Positions 1-8,961 of a DNA stretch of 39,834 nucleotides are shown piece by piece. Each line of letters begins with the position of its first letter. Positions within the stretch are counted from its first letter, which is position 1. The notes under the pieces are model-generated. The model was given only the letters and a program-made list of their open reading frames with translations. It was not told the DNA's origin and made no database searches. Position numbers and translations under genes: made by a program. Origin of the DNA: a bacterium (lineage in GTDB: Bacteria; Vulcanimicrobiota; Vulcanimicrobiia; Vulcanimicrobiales; Vulcanimicrobiaceae); assembly GCA_021778415.1 (NCBI GenBank), contig JAJYCL010000027.1:1-39834 (forward strand), written 5' to 3'.

Positions 1-334
1 GTTCGTTGAAGAGTTTCATCGCTTCCAAAATGCACACGACTCGCCCGACTTCGACGCGATCGCCGATGTTGACGAACGATTCGGCATCGGGAGACGATGC
101 GCGATAAAACACGCCGGTCAAAGGAGCGGTGATCCGCTTGGTGCTCGCGCTTGGCCCCTGTTGCTGGGCCGGTGCAGCCGCTACGGCAGCGGCCGGGAGC
201 GGAGCCTGTGCAACACCCGCTTCGCGCTTGACCAGCTCATAGGTCGCATCGCCGATTTTCACTTTGAGCACGTCTAAATCGTGCTCGGCCATCATTTCCA
301 ATAATTCGGCTAAGGTCTGCTTTTCGTCCATCAT
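1..334 (-). CDS. accB: Biotin carboxyl carrier protein of acetyl-CoA carboxylase (3' end cut off)
   Basis: Carries biotin between the biotin carboxylase and carboxyltransferase parts of acetyl-CoA carboxylase, the first step of fatty-acid synthesis. Reading from the ATG at 331 the protein begins MDEKQTLAELLEMMAEHDLD, then has an Ala/Pro/Gln-rich linker at residues about 41-63 and the start of the biotinyl domain. The biotin-accepting lysine is in the motif EAMKLFNE (Lys106), just before the window edge, so only the last part of the domain is missing. Two ATGs are adjacent (334 and 331). The first overlaps the hisS stop as TAATG. The second is better spaced from the GGAG upstream, so I favour 331. 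It is translationally coupled to hisS. The domain order and motif are as expected for the family. Confidence 0.93.
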   Translation of the reverse strand, partial: MMDEKQTLAELLEMMAEHDLDVLKVKIGDATYELVKREAGVAQAPLPAAAVAAAPAQQQGPSASTKRITAPLTGVFYRASSPDAESFVNIGDRVEVGRVVCILEAMKLFNE

Positions 335-1605
335 TACTCCAACTCTCCAACGGCGGCGCAGACCTCTTTGCCGGAACCAAGCGGAAGCCTCCGCTCACTG
401 CGCGTCTGAAGGTCTCGCAGCACGATTTCGTTCTTGGCGAGTTCTTCACTCCCTAAAATAAGCGCATAACGCGCCGCATTGCGATCGGCAATTTTCAGGT
501 GTGCAAGAATCTTGCGATCTCCAAAATCCATAAACACCGGCATGGACGTCTCCTGCCGCATCTGGGCTACGAGGGTAAACAGTCGTTCGCGCGCATCGGC
601 ACCCAACGCGATTGCCTGCACACCACTGCGAGTGGTTTCGGAGTGTATGCCCAGCGCATCGAGGATCATCAGGAAGCGCTCGAGGCCTAGGCCGAAGCCG
701 ACCGCCGGCGTCGCCGGGCCGCCAAGTGAGCTGACCAACTCATCGTACCGACCGCCGCCGCACACCGTCGACTGCGCACCCAAGACCGACGAGGTGATTT
801 CAAAAACGGTTCGCGTATAATAATCGAGTCCGCGCACCACTTTTTCGTTGAGAACAAATGGAATATTCGCGGAGCGAAGCGCGTTTTGGACCGCTTCGAA
901 ATGATCGCGACACGGCTGGCATAAGACGGAACTTAACGTCGGCGCAGTCGCAATGTATGCCGCATCCGCCGCATCTTTGCTATCGAGAATGCGCATGGGA
1001 TTGCGTTCTAATCGACGTTGCGAATCTTCCGAAAGCGACGCGAGATGCGGACGGAAATGGGCAAGCAATGCGTCGCGATACAACGGACGACAGGCCGCAT
1101 CGCCGATCGTATTGAGATGTAACACGGCATCGGTGATCCCGTGCGAGCGAACGAGATCCCACGCCAGCGAAATGACTTCGGCATCTGCTTGCGGCTGCTC
1201 GTAGCCGAAACATTCGACGCCGAACTGGTGTGCTTGCCGATAGCGACCTTTTTGCGGGCGCTCGTACCGAAAAATCGGGCCGATATAGAAAAAGCGGCGC
1301 GCCCCTTGGGCGAACAACTTATGCTCCAGCGCCGCTCGCACCACGGGGGCTGTCCACTCCGGGCGCAACGTCATGCTACGGTCGCCCTTATCGGTGAACG
1401 TATACATTTCTTTTTCGACGATATCCGTCGTCTCGCCGACGCCTCGCACAAATAACTCGGTCGCCTCGAACATCGGCGTGCGAATTTCTTCATACCCGAA
1501 ACGGCCCGCGACCTCACGGGCGCGCGCTTCAAGCGCGCTCCAACGAGCGGAGTCGGGAGGCAAGATATCCTGCGTCCCACGAGGTGCGTGAACAGTCGAG
1601 GCCAT
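334..1605 (-). CDS. hisS: Histidyl-tRNA synthetase
   Basis: Charges tRNA-His with histidine (class II aminoacyl-tRNA synthetase, cytoplasmic). The 423-residue length is normal for bacteria. The N-terminus APRGTQDILPPDSARW is typical. Class II motif 2 appears as FRYERPQKGRYRQAHQFG, the histidine-specific motif as GLDYYTRTVFEI, and motif 3 as GFGLGLERFLMIL. A C-terminal anticodon-binding domain follows (roughly residue 325 onward, with DFGDRKILAHLKIADR). The ATG at 1605 is preceded by GAGGGG and begins exactly where homologues begin. The stop shares one base with accB, so the two are probably one transcript, an uncommon partner for accB. Confidence 0.97.
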   Translation of the reverse strand: MASTVHAPRGTQDILPPDSARWSALEARAREVAGRFGYEEIRTPMFEATELFVRGVGETTDIVEKEMYTFTDKGDRSMTLRPEWTAPVVRAALEHKLFAQGARRFFYIGPIFRYERPQKGRYRQAHQFGVECFGYEQPQADAEVISLAWDLVRSHGITDAVLHLNTIGDAACRPLYRDALLAHFRPHLASLSEDSQRRLERNPMRILDSKDAADAAYIATAPTLSSVLCQPCRDHFEAVQNALRSANIPFVLNEKVVRGLDYYTRTVFEITSSVLGAQSTVCGGGRYDELVSSLGGPATPAVGFGLGLERFLMILDALGIHSETTRSGVQAIALGADARERLFTLVAQMRQETSMPVFMDFGDRKILAHLKIADRNAARYALILGSEELAKNEIVLRDLQTRSERRLPLGSGKEVCAAVGELE

Positions 1606-1695
1606 GGCCCCTCGTTTGGACGGCTTGGCCGACCAATCATGCTATGACGGCAGCGATCCTCATACGTGAGCTCGGTGGAAAGCCCCGTCGCCTGG

Positions 1696-2085
1696 CTAGC
1701 GAACGCGCGCTTCGAGAACCTCGACGGGAATGCCGTTGGGATCCTCGATGAACGCGATGGCCCGCGTTCCGCCCGGCGAACGGTACACGTCTTTGATAAT
1801 TTTTACTCCGCGCTCCCGAAGCGTCGCAATATAGGGCTCCAATGCGCCATCGGCTTCGATGGCCAAATGTTCGTAACGATTTCCAAGGGCATACGGCGGA
1901 TGCTCTTCAAGATCGAAAACGAGCTCGATATATGCATGCCAATCATGCCCCACAAATGCCATATCCGCATTGCCGGGATAGTGATTGGGGCCATCGAGCA
2001 ACGTCAAGCCCAACTTCTCGGTGTAAAACGCGATCGATTCGGCCATATCGTTGACGAAAATCGACGTGTGCAAAAATCGCGGCAT
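1696..2085 (-). CDS. Glyoxalase I-like VOC-family metalloprotein
   Basis: A 129-residue protein of the vicinal oxygen chelate superfamily, most like lactoylglutathione lyase (GloA), which converts the methylglyoxal-thiol hemithioacetal to a lactoyl thioester. The paired beta-alpha-beta modules are visible (FLHTSIFVNDMAESIAFYTE and YEHLAIEADGALEPYIATLR). All four positions matching the GloA metal ligands are present: His6, Glu54, His73 and Glu122. The end of the second module, AFIEDPNGIPVEVLE, is typical. This supports a metal-dependent enzyme, but the substrate is not proven, and other VOC lyases or dioxygenases use the same ligands. AAGGAAG lies five bases before the ATG. It is 90 bp upstream of hisS on the same strand and divergent from the HNH gene. 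Confidence 0.85.
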   Translation of the reverse strand: MPRFLHTSIFVNDMAESIAFYTEKLGLTLLDGPNHYPGNADMAFVGHDWHAYIELVFDLEEHPPYALGNRYEHLAIEADGALEPYIATLRERGVKIIKDVYRSPGGTRAIAFIEDPNGIPVEVLEARVR

Positions 2086-2147
2086 AATCGCTTCCTTGAT
2101 CTACAATGAAAGAATGATTTCTCCGGCATGAAGCGTAGGGTATCCTT

Positions 2148-3089
2148 GTGGCAACACGATTCAGCCAGCGAGATCTCTATATTGGAATAACCGATCGATC
2201 CTGGTATGAGTTTCTTTATGCCCGAAAACCTCATGACGAGGTGAATTTTTGGAAGCCAAGTACCAGTCGTCTCAACGCGCGACTCGGTGCGCCATTTCTC
2301 TTTAAACTCAGGGCTCCAATAAATAAAATTGTCGGTGTCGGTTTTTTTGAACTGTCCTCATCCTACCGAATATCCGACGCATGGGAATTTTTCTCGCACA
2401 AAAATGGTGCACCATCGCTTGATGATTTTCTCGCAAGTATCCGCAGAATTGCACATGCCCCATTGCTCCCCGCATCACATGAGATAGGGAGCATTCTCCT
2501 TTCCCAACCGATTTTTTTTGACGAACCCGACTGGATTCCGGCACCGGTTGACTGGCCGATGAATACGCAAAACGGCATGTACTATGATATGAATTCCGGC
2601 GAAGGCGCCAGGGTGTGGACTGCCGTTCAAGCGAGAATCGGAAGCACGCTTCCACCGCTTGCCGTCAGCTACGGGAATCTGCCCTTTGGCGGACAGGCAA
2701 AACCGGCTCTGTATCTCCCGCGACAGGGCCAAGGCACCTTCCGGGCAGTGGTTCTGGACGCGTATGACCGCCGATGTGCGATAACTGGTGAACGTACGAT
2801 ACCAGTCCTCGATGCGGCCCACATCACCCCTTTTTCGGAGCTAAAACGTCACGAACTCTCTAACGGCGTTGCGCTTCGATCGGATGTCCACCGGTTGTTC
2901 GATTTGGGCTACGTTTCAATTCGCCCGGATAACCGATTTGTGGTTAGTCCCCACTTGCGCGACGATTTTAGCAATGGAAAAATCTACTACGAAATGCACG
3001 AACGTGAAATTCGCCTTCCCGAGAGCTCCCATGCACAACCAAAGCGCGAAGCATTGGAATATCACTACGACAACGTCTTCCGAAAATAA
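2148..3089 (+). CDS. HNH endonuclease with N-terminal PUA-like domain (putative restriction enzyme)
   Basis: A 313-residue protein with a C-terminal HNH nuclease domain of the HNH_2 type. It has Cys210 in YDRRCAITGE, a catalytic-type His225 in LDAAHITPFS, Asn239 in LSNGVALRSD and His248 in DVHRLFDLGY. The first ~100 residues (EVNFWKPSTS, GAPFLFKLRAPINKIVG, DAWEFFSHKNGAPSL) resemble the PUA/EVE-like segment found in this family. I infer that it recognises a base or nucleic-acid mark. The GTG at 2148 is chosen because the nearby ATG at 2128 is in a frame that closes quickly. The gene stands alone, pointing against both neighbours, with AT-richer codon use at its 5' end. It carries no adjacent methyltransferase, so a modification-dependent or stand-alone defence role is possible. 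Family assignment is firm; function is inferred. Confidence 0.85.
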   Translation: MATRFSQRDLYIGITDRSWYEFLYARKPHDEVNFWKPSTSRLNARLGAPFLFKLRAPINKIVGVGFFELSSSYRISDAWEFFSHKNGAPSLDDFLASIRRIAHAPLLPASHEIGSILLSQPIFFDEPDWIPAPVDWPMNTQNGMYYDMNSGEGARVWTAVQARIGSTLPPLAVSYGNLPFGGQAKPALYLPRQGQGTFRAVVLDAYDRRCAITGERTIPVLDAAHITPFSELKRHELSNGVALRSDVHRLFDLGYVSIRPDNRFVVSPHLRDDFSNGKIYYEMHEREIRLPESSHAQPKREALEYHYDNVFRK

Positions 3090-3117
3090 CGGCCGCAATG
3101 GGCGCGCTTATCTCGTG

Positions 3118-4707
3118 CTAATGCAAGAAGTAACGGTACGAGCTAAAGACGAGGGTGACACCGAGCCGATCCGCGGCGGCGATGACTTCGGCGTCGCGAA
3201 CCGATCCACCGGGCGCAATGATCGCGGTGCATCCGGACGCGGCCGCGGCCTCTAACCCATCGGCGAACGGAAAGAATCCGTCGCTCGCGCAGGCCGCACC
3301 GCGCGCATCCGCGCCTGCACGATGCGCTGCGATTTGCACGGCACTCACGCGATTCGTTTGACCAGCACAGATGCCGCGCGTCGTACCGCCGGAAACGATG
3401 ACGATGCCGTTGGATTTCACATGCCGGACCACATCCCAGGCAAACGCAAGATCATGCCACTCTTGCTGTGTCGGGCCGCGCTTGCTCACCACCCGCCAGG
3501 TCTCCGGCGATGCTTGCGGATCATCATCTTCTGCTAAAACACCGCCGAGCGCGCTGCGCACGCGCAATTCGCGCGCAAGTTGATCCGGTAGGCCCTGGCC
3601 GAAACGCATCACGCGAAGATTTTTTTTCTTCTTGAGAATTTCTAACGCATCGGCGTCAAAGCCGGGTGCGGCCACGATTTCTAAAAAGAACTTTGAAAGT
3701 TTTTCAGCGGCATCGCGATCAATGACGGCATCCGTCGCAACGACACCACCATAGGCCGACACGGCATCCGCATCGAGCGCATCGACAATTGCTTTGCCGA
3801 CGGTCGAGCGTTGTGCCACACCGCAGGGAACGGTATGCTTCACCACCGCTGCGCGCACAAAGCGCTCATGCTCGCTGCCGAATTCAGCCCCTAAGGCCGA
3901 ACGCGAAAGCAACCGCAGCGTTGCATCCATATCGAGCAAATTGTTATACGAGAGCGCCTTGCCATGCAATTGCTCGGGGAGATGATCGGCGCGTGCGAGG
4001 TAAAATGCGGCGCGTTCCTGAGGGTTCGTTCCATAGCGCAAACGCTGCGCTAGAGGAAGCGTCAAGGCCAATGCGCCGGGAAGTTCCGATGGCAAGACTT
4101 GACCGTCCGCGGCGAGATAGTGCGAAATCGCGACATCGTATTCTGCGGTGCGTTCAAAGGCAGCAATCGCCCAGCGACGCCGCAAATCGAATGCATTTTC
4201 CGGCGTTGCGTGCAAAAACGCATCATATTGTGACGGATGCGTTAACACGGCAACGTGTGCAAAATTCTTGGCCGCCGCACGCAGCAAGGAGACACCACCG
4301 ATATCGATCTGTTCGATGGCCTCGGAAAGGGTCACATCTTCACGGGCCACCGTAGCTTCAAACGGGTAGAGATTCACAACGACGGTTGAAATCGTCGGAA
4401 TCGCATACTGCTCCATCTGTGCGCGGTGTTCGGATGATTCGCGATCGTACAAAATCGCACCGAAAACTTTCGGATGCAGCGTCTTGACGCGGCCGCCGAA
4501 GAGCGACGGGAATCCCGTGATATCCTCCACATCGCGCGCCGGAATACCGTGATCGCAAAGAAAGCGACGCGTCCCGCCGGTTGCATAAATGACGACACCG
4601 CGATCATGCAGGGCCTGTGCCAATAGCTCTGCGCCCGATTTATCGGAAAGCGAAAAAAGCGCGCCTTCGATGATGCCCTTAGACAAAGGAAAGTTCTCGC
4701 TGTTCAT
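3118..4707 (-). CDS. purH: Bifunctional AICAR transformylase / IMP cyclohydrolase
   Basis: Catalyses the last two steps of de novo purine synthesis: formylation of AICAR, then ring closure to IMP. The 529 residues are the usual bacterial length. The N-terminal MGS-like cyclohydrolase domain (about 10-150) contains ALFSLSDKSGAELLAQAL, YATGGTRRFL and FPSLFGGRVKTLHPKVFG. The transformylase domain follows with LRYGTNPQERAAFY, the catalytic Lys-His in VVKHTVPCG, SAYGGVVATD and the C-terminal YRYFLH. Bacterial homologues usually have Asn before Pro-Cys-Gly where this one has Val, a small substitution. The start at 4707 overlaps the end of smc by 29 bp, suggesting coupling. An internal start a few codons later is also possible. 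Confidence 0.96.
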   Translation of the reverse strand: MNSENFPLSKGIIEGALFSLSDKSGAELLAQALHDRGVVIYATGGTRRFLCDHGIPARDVEDITGFPSLFGGRVKTLHPKVFGAILYDRESSEHRAQMEQYAIPTISTVVVNLYPFEATVAREDVTLSEAIEQIDIGGVSLLRAAAKNFAHVAVLTHPSQYDAFLHATPENAFDLRRRWAIAAFERTAEYDVAISHYLAADGQVLPSELPGALALTLPLAQRLRYGTNPQERAAFYLARADHLPEQLHGKALSYNNLLDMDATLRLLSRSALGAEFGSEHERFVRAAVVKHTVPCGVAQRSTVGKAIVDALDADAVSAYGGVVATDAVIDRDAAEKLSKFFLEIVAAPGFDADALEILKKKKNLRVMRFGQGLPDQLARELRVRSALGGVLAEDDDPQASPETWRVVSKRGPTQQEWHDLAFAWDVVRHVKSNGIVIVSGGTTRGICAGQTNRVSAVQIAAHRAGADARGAACASDGFFPFADGLEAAAASGCTAIIAPGGSVRDAEVIAAADRLGVTLVFSSYRYFLH

Positions 4708-7700
4708 CGGCTTTGGTCAGCTCTGCCGAGATCACCGACGAAACACCGGGCTCGGCCATGGTGACGCCGTACATGCGCTCAGCAAGCTCCATCGTCTTTT
4801 TGTTGTGCGTCACCACGAGCATTTGCGATTGCGTCGACAGCTCGCGAAGCGTGTTGGAGAGAATCTCCACATTGGAATCATCAAGCGCCGCATCGATTTC
4901 ATCGAGCAGATAGAACGGCGACGGCTTGGTGCGGACCAATGCGAAGATGAGCGAGGCGCAGGCCATCGCGCGCTCTCCACCCGAGAGCGTCATCGGCGGC
5001 ATACGTTTTTTGCCCGGCGGTTGTACGGCAATTTCGATGCCCGTTTCGGCTAAGTTTTCGGGATTCGTCTGCCACATCTCGGCGACGCCACCCGGGAACA
5101 ACTGCGCGTAACTCTTCGCAAATTCAGCGGCGACACGCTCAAACGTTTCGTTGAATTGCGCTTGGGTTTGGCCTTCAATCTCTTTAATCGATTCGAGCAG
5201 CGTTTCACGCGCCCGCGAGAGATCCTCGAGTTGCGTGCGCAGGAAGCCATCGCGCTCGGTGAGTTCGTCGCGCTCGGCCTCGGCATTGAGATTGACGTTT
5301 GCCGAAAGTCTCGCGACTTCTTCGCGTAAGCGCGGCAATTCATCGAGCACGCCATCGCCCTCTTCGCTAAAGCGTGCCTCCACATCGCCTAATTCGTCTT
5401 CGCCCGCCGGATTTTGTGCAAATTGCGAGACAAGCATGCCCAACTCGCCGTCGATTTCCGCCAAGCGCATCCGCGTGCGCTCACCGTCGGCATGCGCATC
5501 GCGCTCTTCGTTTTCAGCGAGTCGCAGATCCGATTCGGTACGCGTTGATTCATCAACAAGACGTTCGCGTTCCTTACGCGCCGCATCCAACGCAACGTCG
5601 GCATCGTTCACTCCCGTGCGCAAGCCATCGATACGCTCGCTTAGCGCCCGCGTACGATGCAACAGTTCGCCGATTTCGGCAAGCATTTGTTCACGCGCCA
5701 TCGTTGCGCGTTCTTCATCGACATCAAGCATGCTGAAGCGCCCGGATGCGGCATCGCGCTCCGCCGTCATTGCGGCAAAGCGTTCGCGCACTTCGGCAGC
5801 ATGTTCGGTTGCAAGGAGCTGCTCTTGTTCGGCATGAGCGATGCGCTCACGAATTGCACTCAGCTCGGTTTCTAGACGCGTCCGCTCTTCGTCGCTGGCA
5901 ACAACCTGCGGCTCATCGTTCTCAAGCTCGCCTTCGGATTGACGCGCGTCTGCAGCTTTGATGGCGAGTTCGGAAAACAGCGTGCTTGCCGTGATGAAAT
6001 CATGGTGCGCCCGCTCGGCATTTTCCGAGAGCTTGACCATATCGGCGCGCAGTTCGGCCAACTGTACATCGATTCTCCCAAGTGCTTCGCGAGCGTCATC
6101 GCGAGCGGCCTTGGCGTGATCGGCATGAACGCGGGCGGCTTCTAAGGCAGCTTCGCGTTGCGCAAGCGTATCTTGAAGGCCAAAGAGTTGCTCCCGCAGT
6201 GTTTGCAATTGTACGCGGCGAGACAGCAGAGATTTTTCACGCGCGAATCGACCACCGGTGATCGCTCCGCCGCCGGCGATTTGCTCGCCCGATAGCGTGA
6301 CGACGGAATCGCGGAAACCGCGCTCGCGAACTAAATGGATACCCGTCTGCAGCGTATCGACGACAAGAATATTGCCGACGAGGAAGCGCACCACACCGGC
6401 GTAGCGCGGATCGGTAGTAATGAGTTCGTGCGCATACGCAATGACACCGGGAATGCGGGCGATGTCGGGCGATGCCGTTTTCCCATCGCGATTCGCCAAC
6501 GTATCGAGAGGCAAAAACGTGGCTCGGCCTGCCTCTTTACGCTGCAGAAAATCAATGGCTCGCTCGGCATCTTCAGATGACGTTACGACAATATTGGAAA
6601 GCCGCGCGCCGAAGGCGATATCCATAGCGCGCGCATAGCGTTCATCGGTGGTGATAAGATTGGAAACGATGCCTTCGATGCCCGAAAGCTCGCCCCGATT
6701 CTTTGCTTCGATGACCGCACGCGTGCCGGGCACGTGGCCTTCTAGGGCATTTTCAAGCTCTTCAATCGTATGCACGCGCGATTCGGCGGCTTTTACTTCT
6801 CCCGATGCATCGCGCAATGCGTTCATTGCTCGTGCGAGCGCTTCTTGCGAGGCCACGGCGTTGTGCTCGGTGCTCATTACGACCCCGCGAGCCGCCGTTG
6901 CTTGTTCTTCGACGCGAGCTAAATCATGTTCGCGCTGCGCATACGCTTGCGCCGCACTACCGGCTGCGATTTCCAACTGAGCCGAACGCTCGCGCGCCTG
7001 GCTGGTTTGTTGCTCATAGCGTTCCGCCTCAATGCGCAGATTTTCACGTTGCATGCGGCGCTCCGCCTTGCGTGCGGCATCTTGCGCGGCTGCCGATTCA
7101 ACGGCGCGCAGTTGCGTGAAGATCGCATCAAGCTGCGCGCGTGACGCCGCAAGAGCGCTTTGCGCGGCAAGTTCCGCTTCACGCGCCGTCTCAACAAGCG
7201 TTCCCATTGGAGCGAGGCGCTCTTCAAGCGAGGCAATATTGCGCGCAAGTTCTTCGCGTTCGGCGGCAACGCGTGCGGCGTCCTGATCGGTTTGCGTCGA
7301 CTGCGCTTCGAGTGCCTCACGACGCGCCAGCGCTGCGGCATATTCAGCTTCAAGAGCAGCCAATTCCGCGCGCACACGCTGCGCATGCGTACGCAGCTCC
7401 TCGAGTTGCAACTCATGTTTATAGGTCGCCGTTCGAATCTCGGCGAGCTGCGCCCCGAGGGTCGCCGCTTTTGCGCTGGCAATGCCACGACGTTCTTCAT
7501 TACGTTCGGCATCGAGGCGAAGCGTTTCACGTTCGGTGCGTCGCGATGCGCTGGCCCGAATATACGATAAGATCTCAAGATCGCGCACGCGCGCCGAAAC
7601 TTTGCGATAGCGCTTTGCGCGACGAACTTGGGTTTCTAATTCCGGAATGCGCTTTTCTAACTCGGCAACAAGATCGTTGATGCGAATCGCATTTTGTTCC

Positions 7701-8251
7701 GTTTGATCCAAGCGGCGCAGCGACTCGTTTTTGCGCGCCAGAAACTTGGCAATGCCGGACGTCTCTTCAAACAGCGAACGCCGTTCTGTCGGCTTCGAGG
7801 TGAGAAAGGCATCGATTTGGCCCTGAGAAACGATGGAATACGAACCTGGACCCAAGCCCGTTCCCATGAGTAACTCAATGATATCGCGCAACCGAACTTG
7901 GCTGCGATTGATGAAATATTCACTCTCGCCGGCGCGATAGGCGCGGCGCGTGATCTCCACTTCCGTAAAATCAATGGGAAGACGGCGATCGGCGTTATCA
8001 AAAGTCACCGAGACTTCGGCGAGACCGAGCGGCTTGCGCTTTTCATTTCCGGCGAAAATAACGTCTTCGAGTTTGCCTGAACGCAACGAACGCGATGATG
8101 TTTCTCCGAGAACCCAGCGAAATGCATCGACAAGATTCGATTTGCCGGAACCATTGGGCCCAACGACGGCAGTAATGCCTTCGCCGAATTCAAGAGTGGT
8201 CGGTTCCGCGAAGGTCTTAAAGCCAAACGCTTTGATTTTTTTGAGTTTCAC
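4679..8251 (-). CDS. smc: Chromosome segregation ATPase SMC
   Basis: ATP-driven DNA-organising protein that with ScpA/ScpB compacts newly replicated origins, usually loaded at ParB-parS. The 1,190 residues show the full architecture. The Walker A is GPNGSGKSN (31-39) and the Q-loop region reads YSIVSQGQID. Long Ala/Glu/Arg-rich coiled coils flank a hinge at about 510-660 (EGIVSNLITTDERYARAMDI ... EQIAGGGAITGGRF). The ABC signature LSGGERAMACASLIFAL and Walker B YLLDEIDAALDDSN lie near the C-terminus. Start is GTG at 8251, overlapping the rnc stop as GTGA. The parS sites at 34643 and 34691 are the natural partner system. Confidence 0.97.
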   Translation of the reverse strand: MKLKKIKAFGFKTFAEPTTLEFGEGITAVVGPNGSGKSNLVDAFRWVLGETSSRSLRSGKLEDVIFAGNEKRKPLGLAEVSVTFDNADRRLPIDFTEVEITRRAYRAGESEYFINRSQVRLRDIIELLMGTGLGPGSYSIVSQGQIDAFLTSKPTERRSLFEETSGIAKFLARKNESLRRLDQTEQNAIRINDLVAELEKRIPELETQVRRAKRYRKVSARVRDLEILSYIRASASRRTERETLRLDAERNEERRGIASAKAATLGAQLAEIRTATYKHELQLEELRTHAQRVRAELAALEAEYAAALARREALEAQSTQTDQDAARVAAEREELARNIASLEERLAPMGTLVETAREAELAAQSALAASRAQLDAIFTQLRAVESAAAQDAARKAERRMQRENLRIEAERYEQQTSQARERSAQLEIAAGSAAQAYAQREHDLARVEEQATAARGVVMSTEHNAVASQEALARAMNALRDASGEVKAAESRVHTIEELENALEGHVPGTRAVIEAKNRGELSGIEGIVSNLITTDERYARAMDIAFGARLSNIVVTSSEDAERAIDFLQRKEAGRATFLPLDTLANRDGKTASPDIARIPGVIAYAHELITTDPRYAGVVRFLVGNILVVDTLQTGIHLVRERGFRDSVVTLSGEQIAGGGAITGGRFAREKSLLSRRVQLQTLREQLFGLQDTLAQREAALEAARVHADHAKAARDDAREALGRIDVQLAELRADMVKLSENAERAHHDFITASTLFSELAIKAADARQSEGELENDEPQVVASDEERTRLETELSAIRERIAHAEQEQLLATEHAAEVRERFAAMTAERDAASGRFSMLDVDEERATMAREQMLAEIGELLHRTRALSERIDGLRTGVNDADVALDAARKERERLVDESTRTESDLRLAENEERDAHADGERTRMRLAEIDGELGMLVSQFAQNPAGEDELGDVEARFSEEGDGVLDELPRLREEVARLSANVNLNAEAERDELTERDGFLRTQLEDLSRARETLLESIKEIEGQTQAQFNETFERVAAEFAKSYAQLFPGGVAEMWQTNPENLAETGIEIAVQPPGKKRMPPMTLSGGERAMACASLIFALVRTKPSPFYLLDEIDAALDDSNVEILSNTLRELSTQSQMLVVTHNKKTMELAERMYGVTMAEPGVSSVISAELTKADEQRELSFV

Positions 8252-8949
8252 GACGTAGTCCGTTCAGAGAGAAAAGCAAGGGCGGCCCCTGCCGCCGCCT
8301 GTTGTGCCGCCTTCTTCGACGCCCCGGCCCCGGTGCCCAGCGCCGAACCCGCAACGCTGACGGTCGATTCGAAACGGGGAGCCTGCGGCGTCCCGACAAC
8401 GGCCTCGCGGTAGACCGGGGTACTGGCAAACTGCTCTTGAGCGACGAGCTGCAACTTAGATTTTGGGTCCAAGAGGGCCTCGCGGTCATGGTCCAAATGG
8501 GCAACATGCTGGGTCAACACGAAGCGCCGCGCGGTTTCCAGGCCATATTCGAGGTACAATGCCGCCACAAATGCCTCGAAGGCATCCGCGAGGATTGAGG
8601 TGTTTTCAGCCCCCCCGCTCGTCCGCATTCCCGCTCCGAGAAAGACGAGTTCCGGGAATTTTAGCCGCAGGGCGGTCTGGGCAAGTTGCGCATCGTTGAC
8701 GATTCGTGAGCGTCGCACGGTGAGGATGCCTTCGTCTTCATCACCGAACGTTTCGTAGAGCCAGGTTGCGACGATGACCCCGAGAACGGCGTCGCCGAGA
8801 AATTCCATGCGTTCGTTGGAGACGGCCGTATGCTCGCGCGCATAGGATTCGTGCACAAAGGCACGATCAAGACGTTCGAGATCGCCGCTCCGCTTGCCGA
8901 CTAACCGCAAGAGCGCGCGCAAGCGGCGCCGATGCGCCTCTCCGCTCAT
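8248..8949 (-). CDS. rnc: Ribonuclease III
   Basis: Double-strand-specific endoribonuclease that matures rRNA and some mRNAs. It has 233 residues. The signature NERMEFLGDAVL lies at 45-56 (canonical ERLEFLGDSVL) with the acidic catalytic residues Glu49 and Asp53, and the second acidic pair Asp122 and Glu125 in ADAFEAFVAALYLEYG. A double-stranded RNA-binding domain fills the last ~70 residues (DPKSKLQLVAQEQFASTPVY ... GASKKAAQQAAAGAALAFL). It lies 12 bp downstream of fabF and overlaps smc, the common bacterial order fabF-rnc-smc. Confidence 0.97.
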   Translation of the reverse strand: MSGEAHRRRLRALLRLVGKRSGDLERLDRAFVHESYAREHTAVSNERMEFLGDAVLGVIVATWLYETFGDEDEGILTVRRSRIVNDAQLAQTALRLKFPELVFLGAGMRTSGGAENTSILADAFEAFVAALYLEYGLETARRFVLTQHVAHLDHDREALLDPKSKLQLVAQEQFASTPVYREAVVGTPQAPRFESTVSVAGSALGTGAGASKKAAQQAAAGAALAFLSERTTS

Positions 8950-8961
8950 CGCTTTTCGGCG

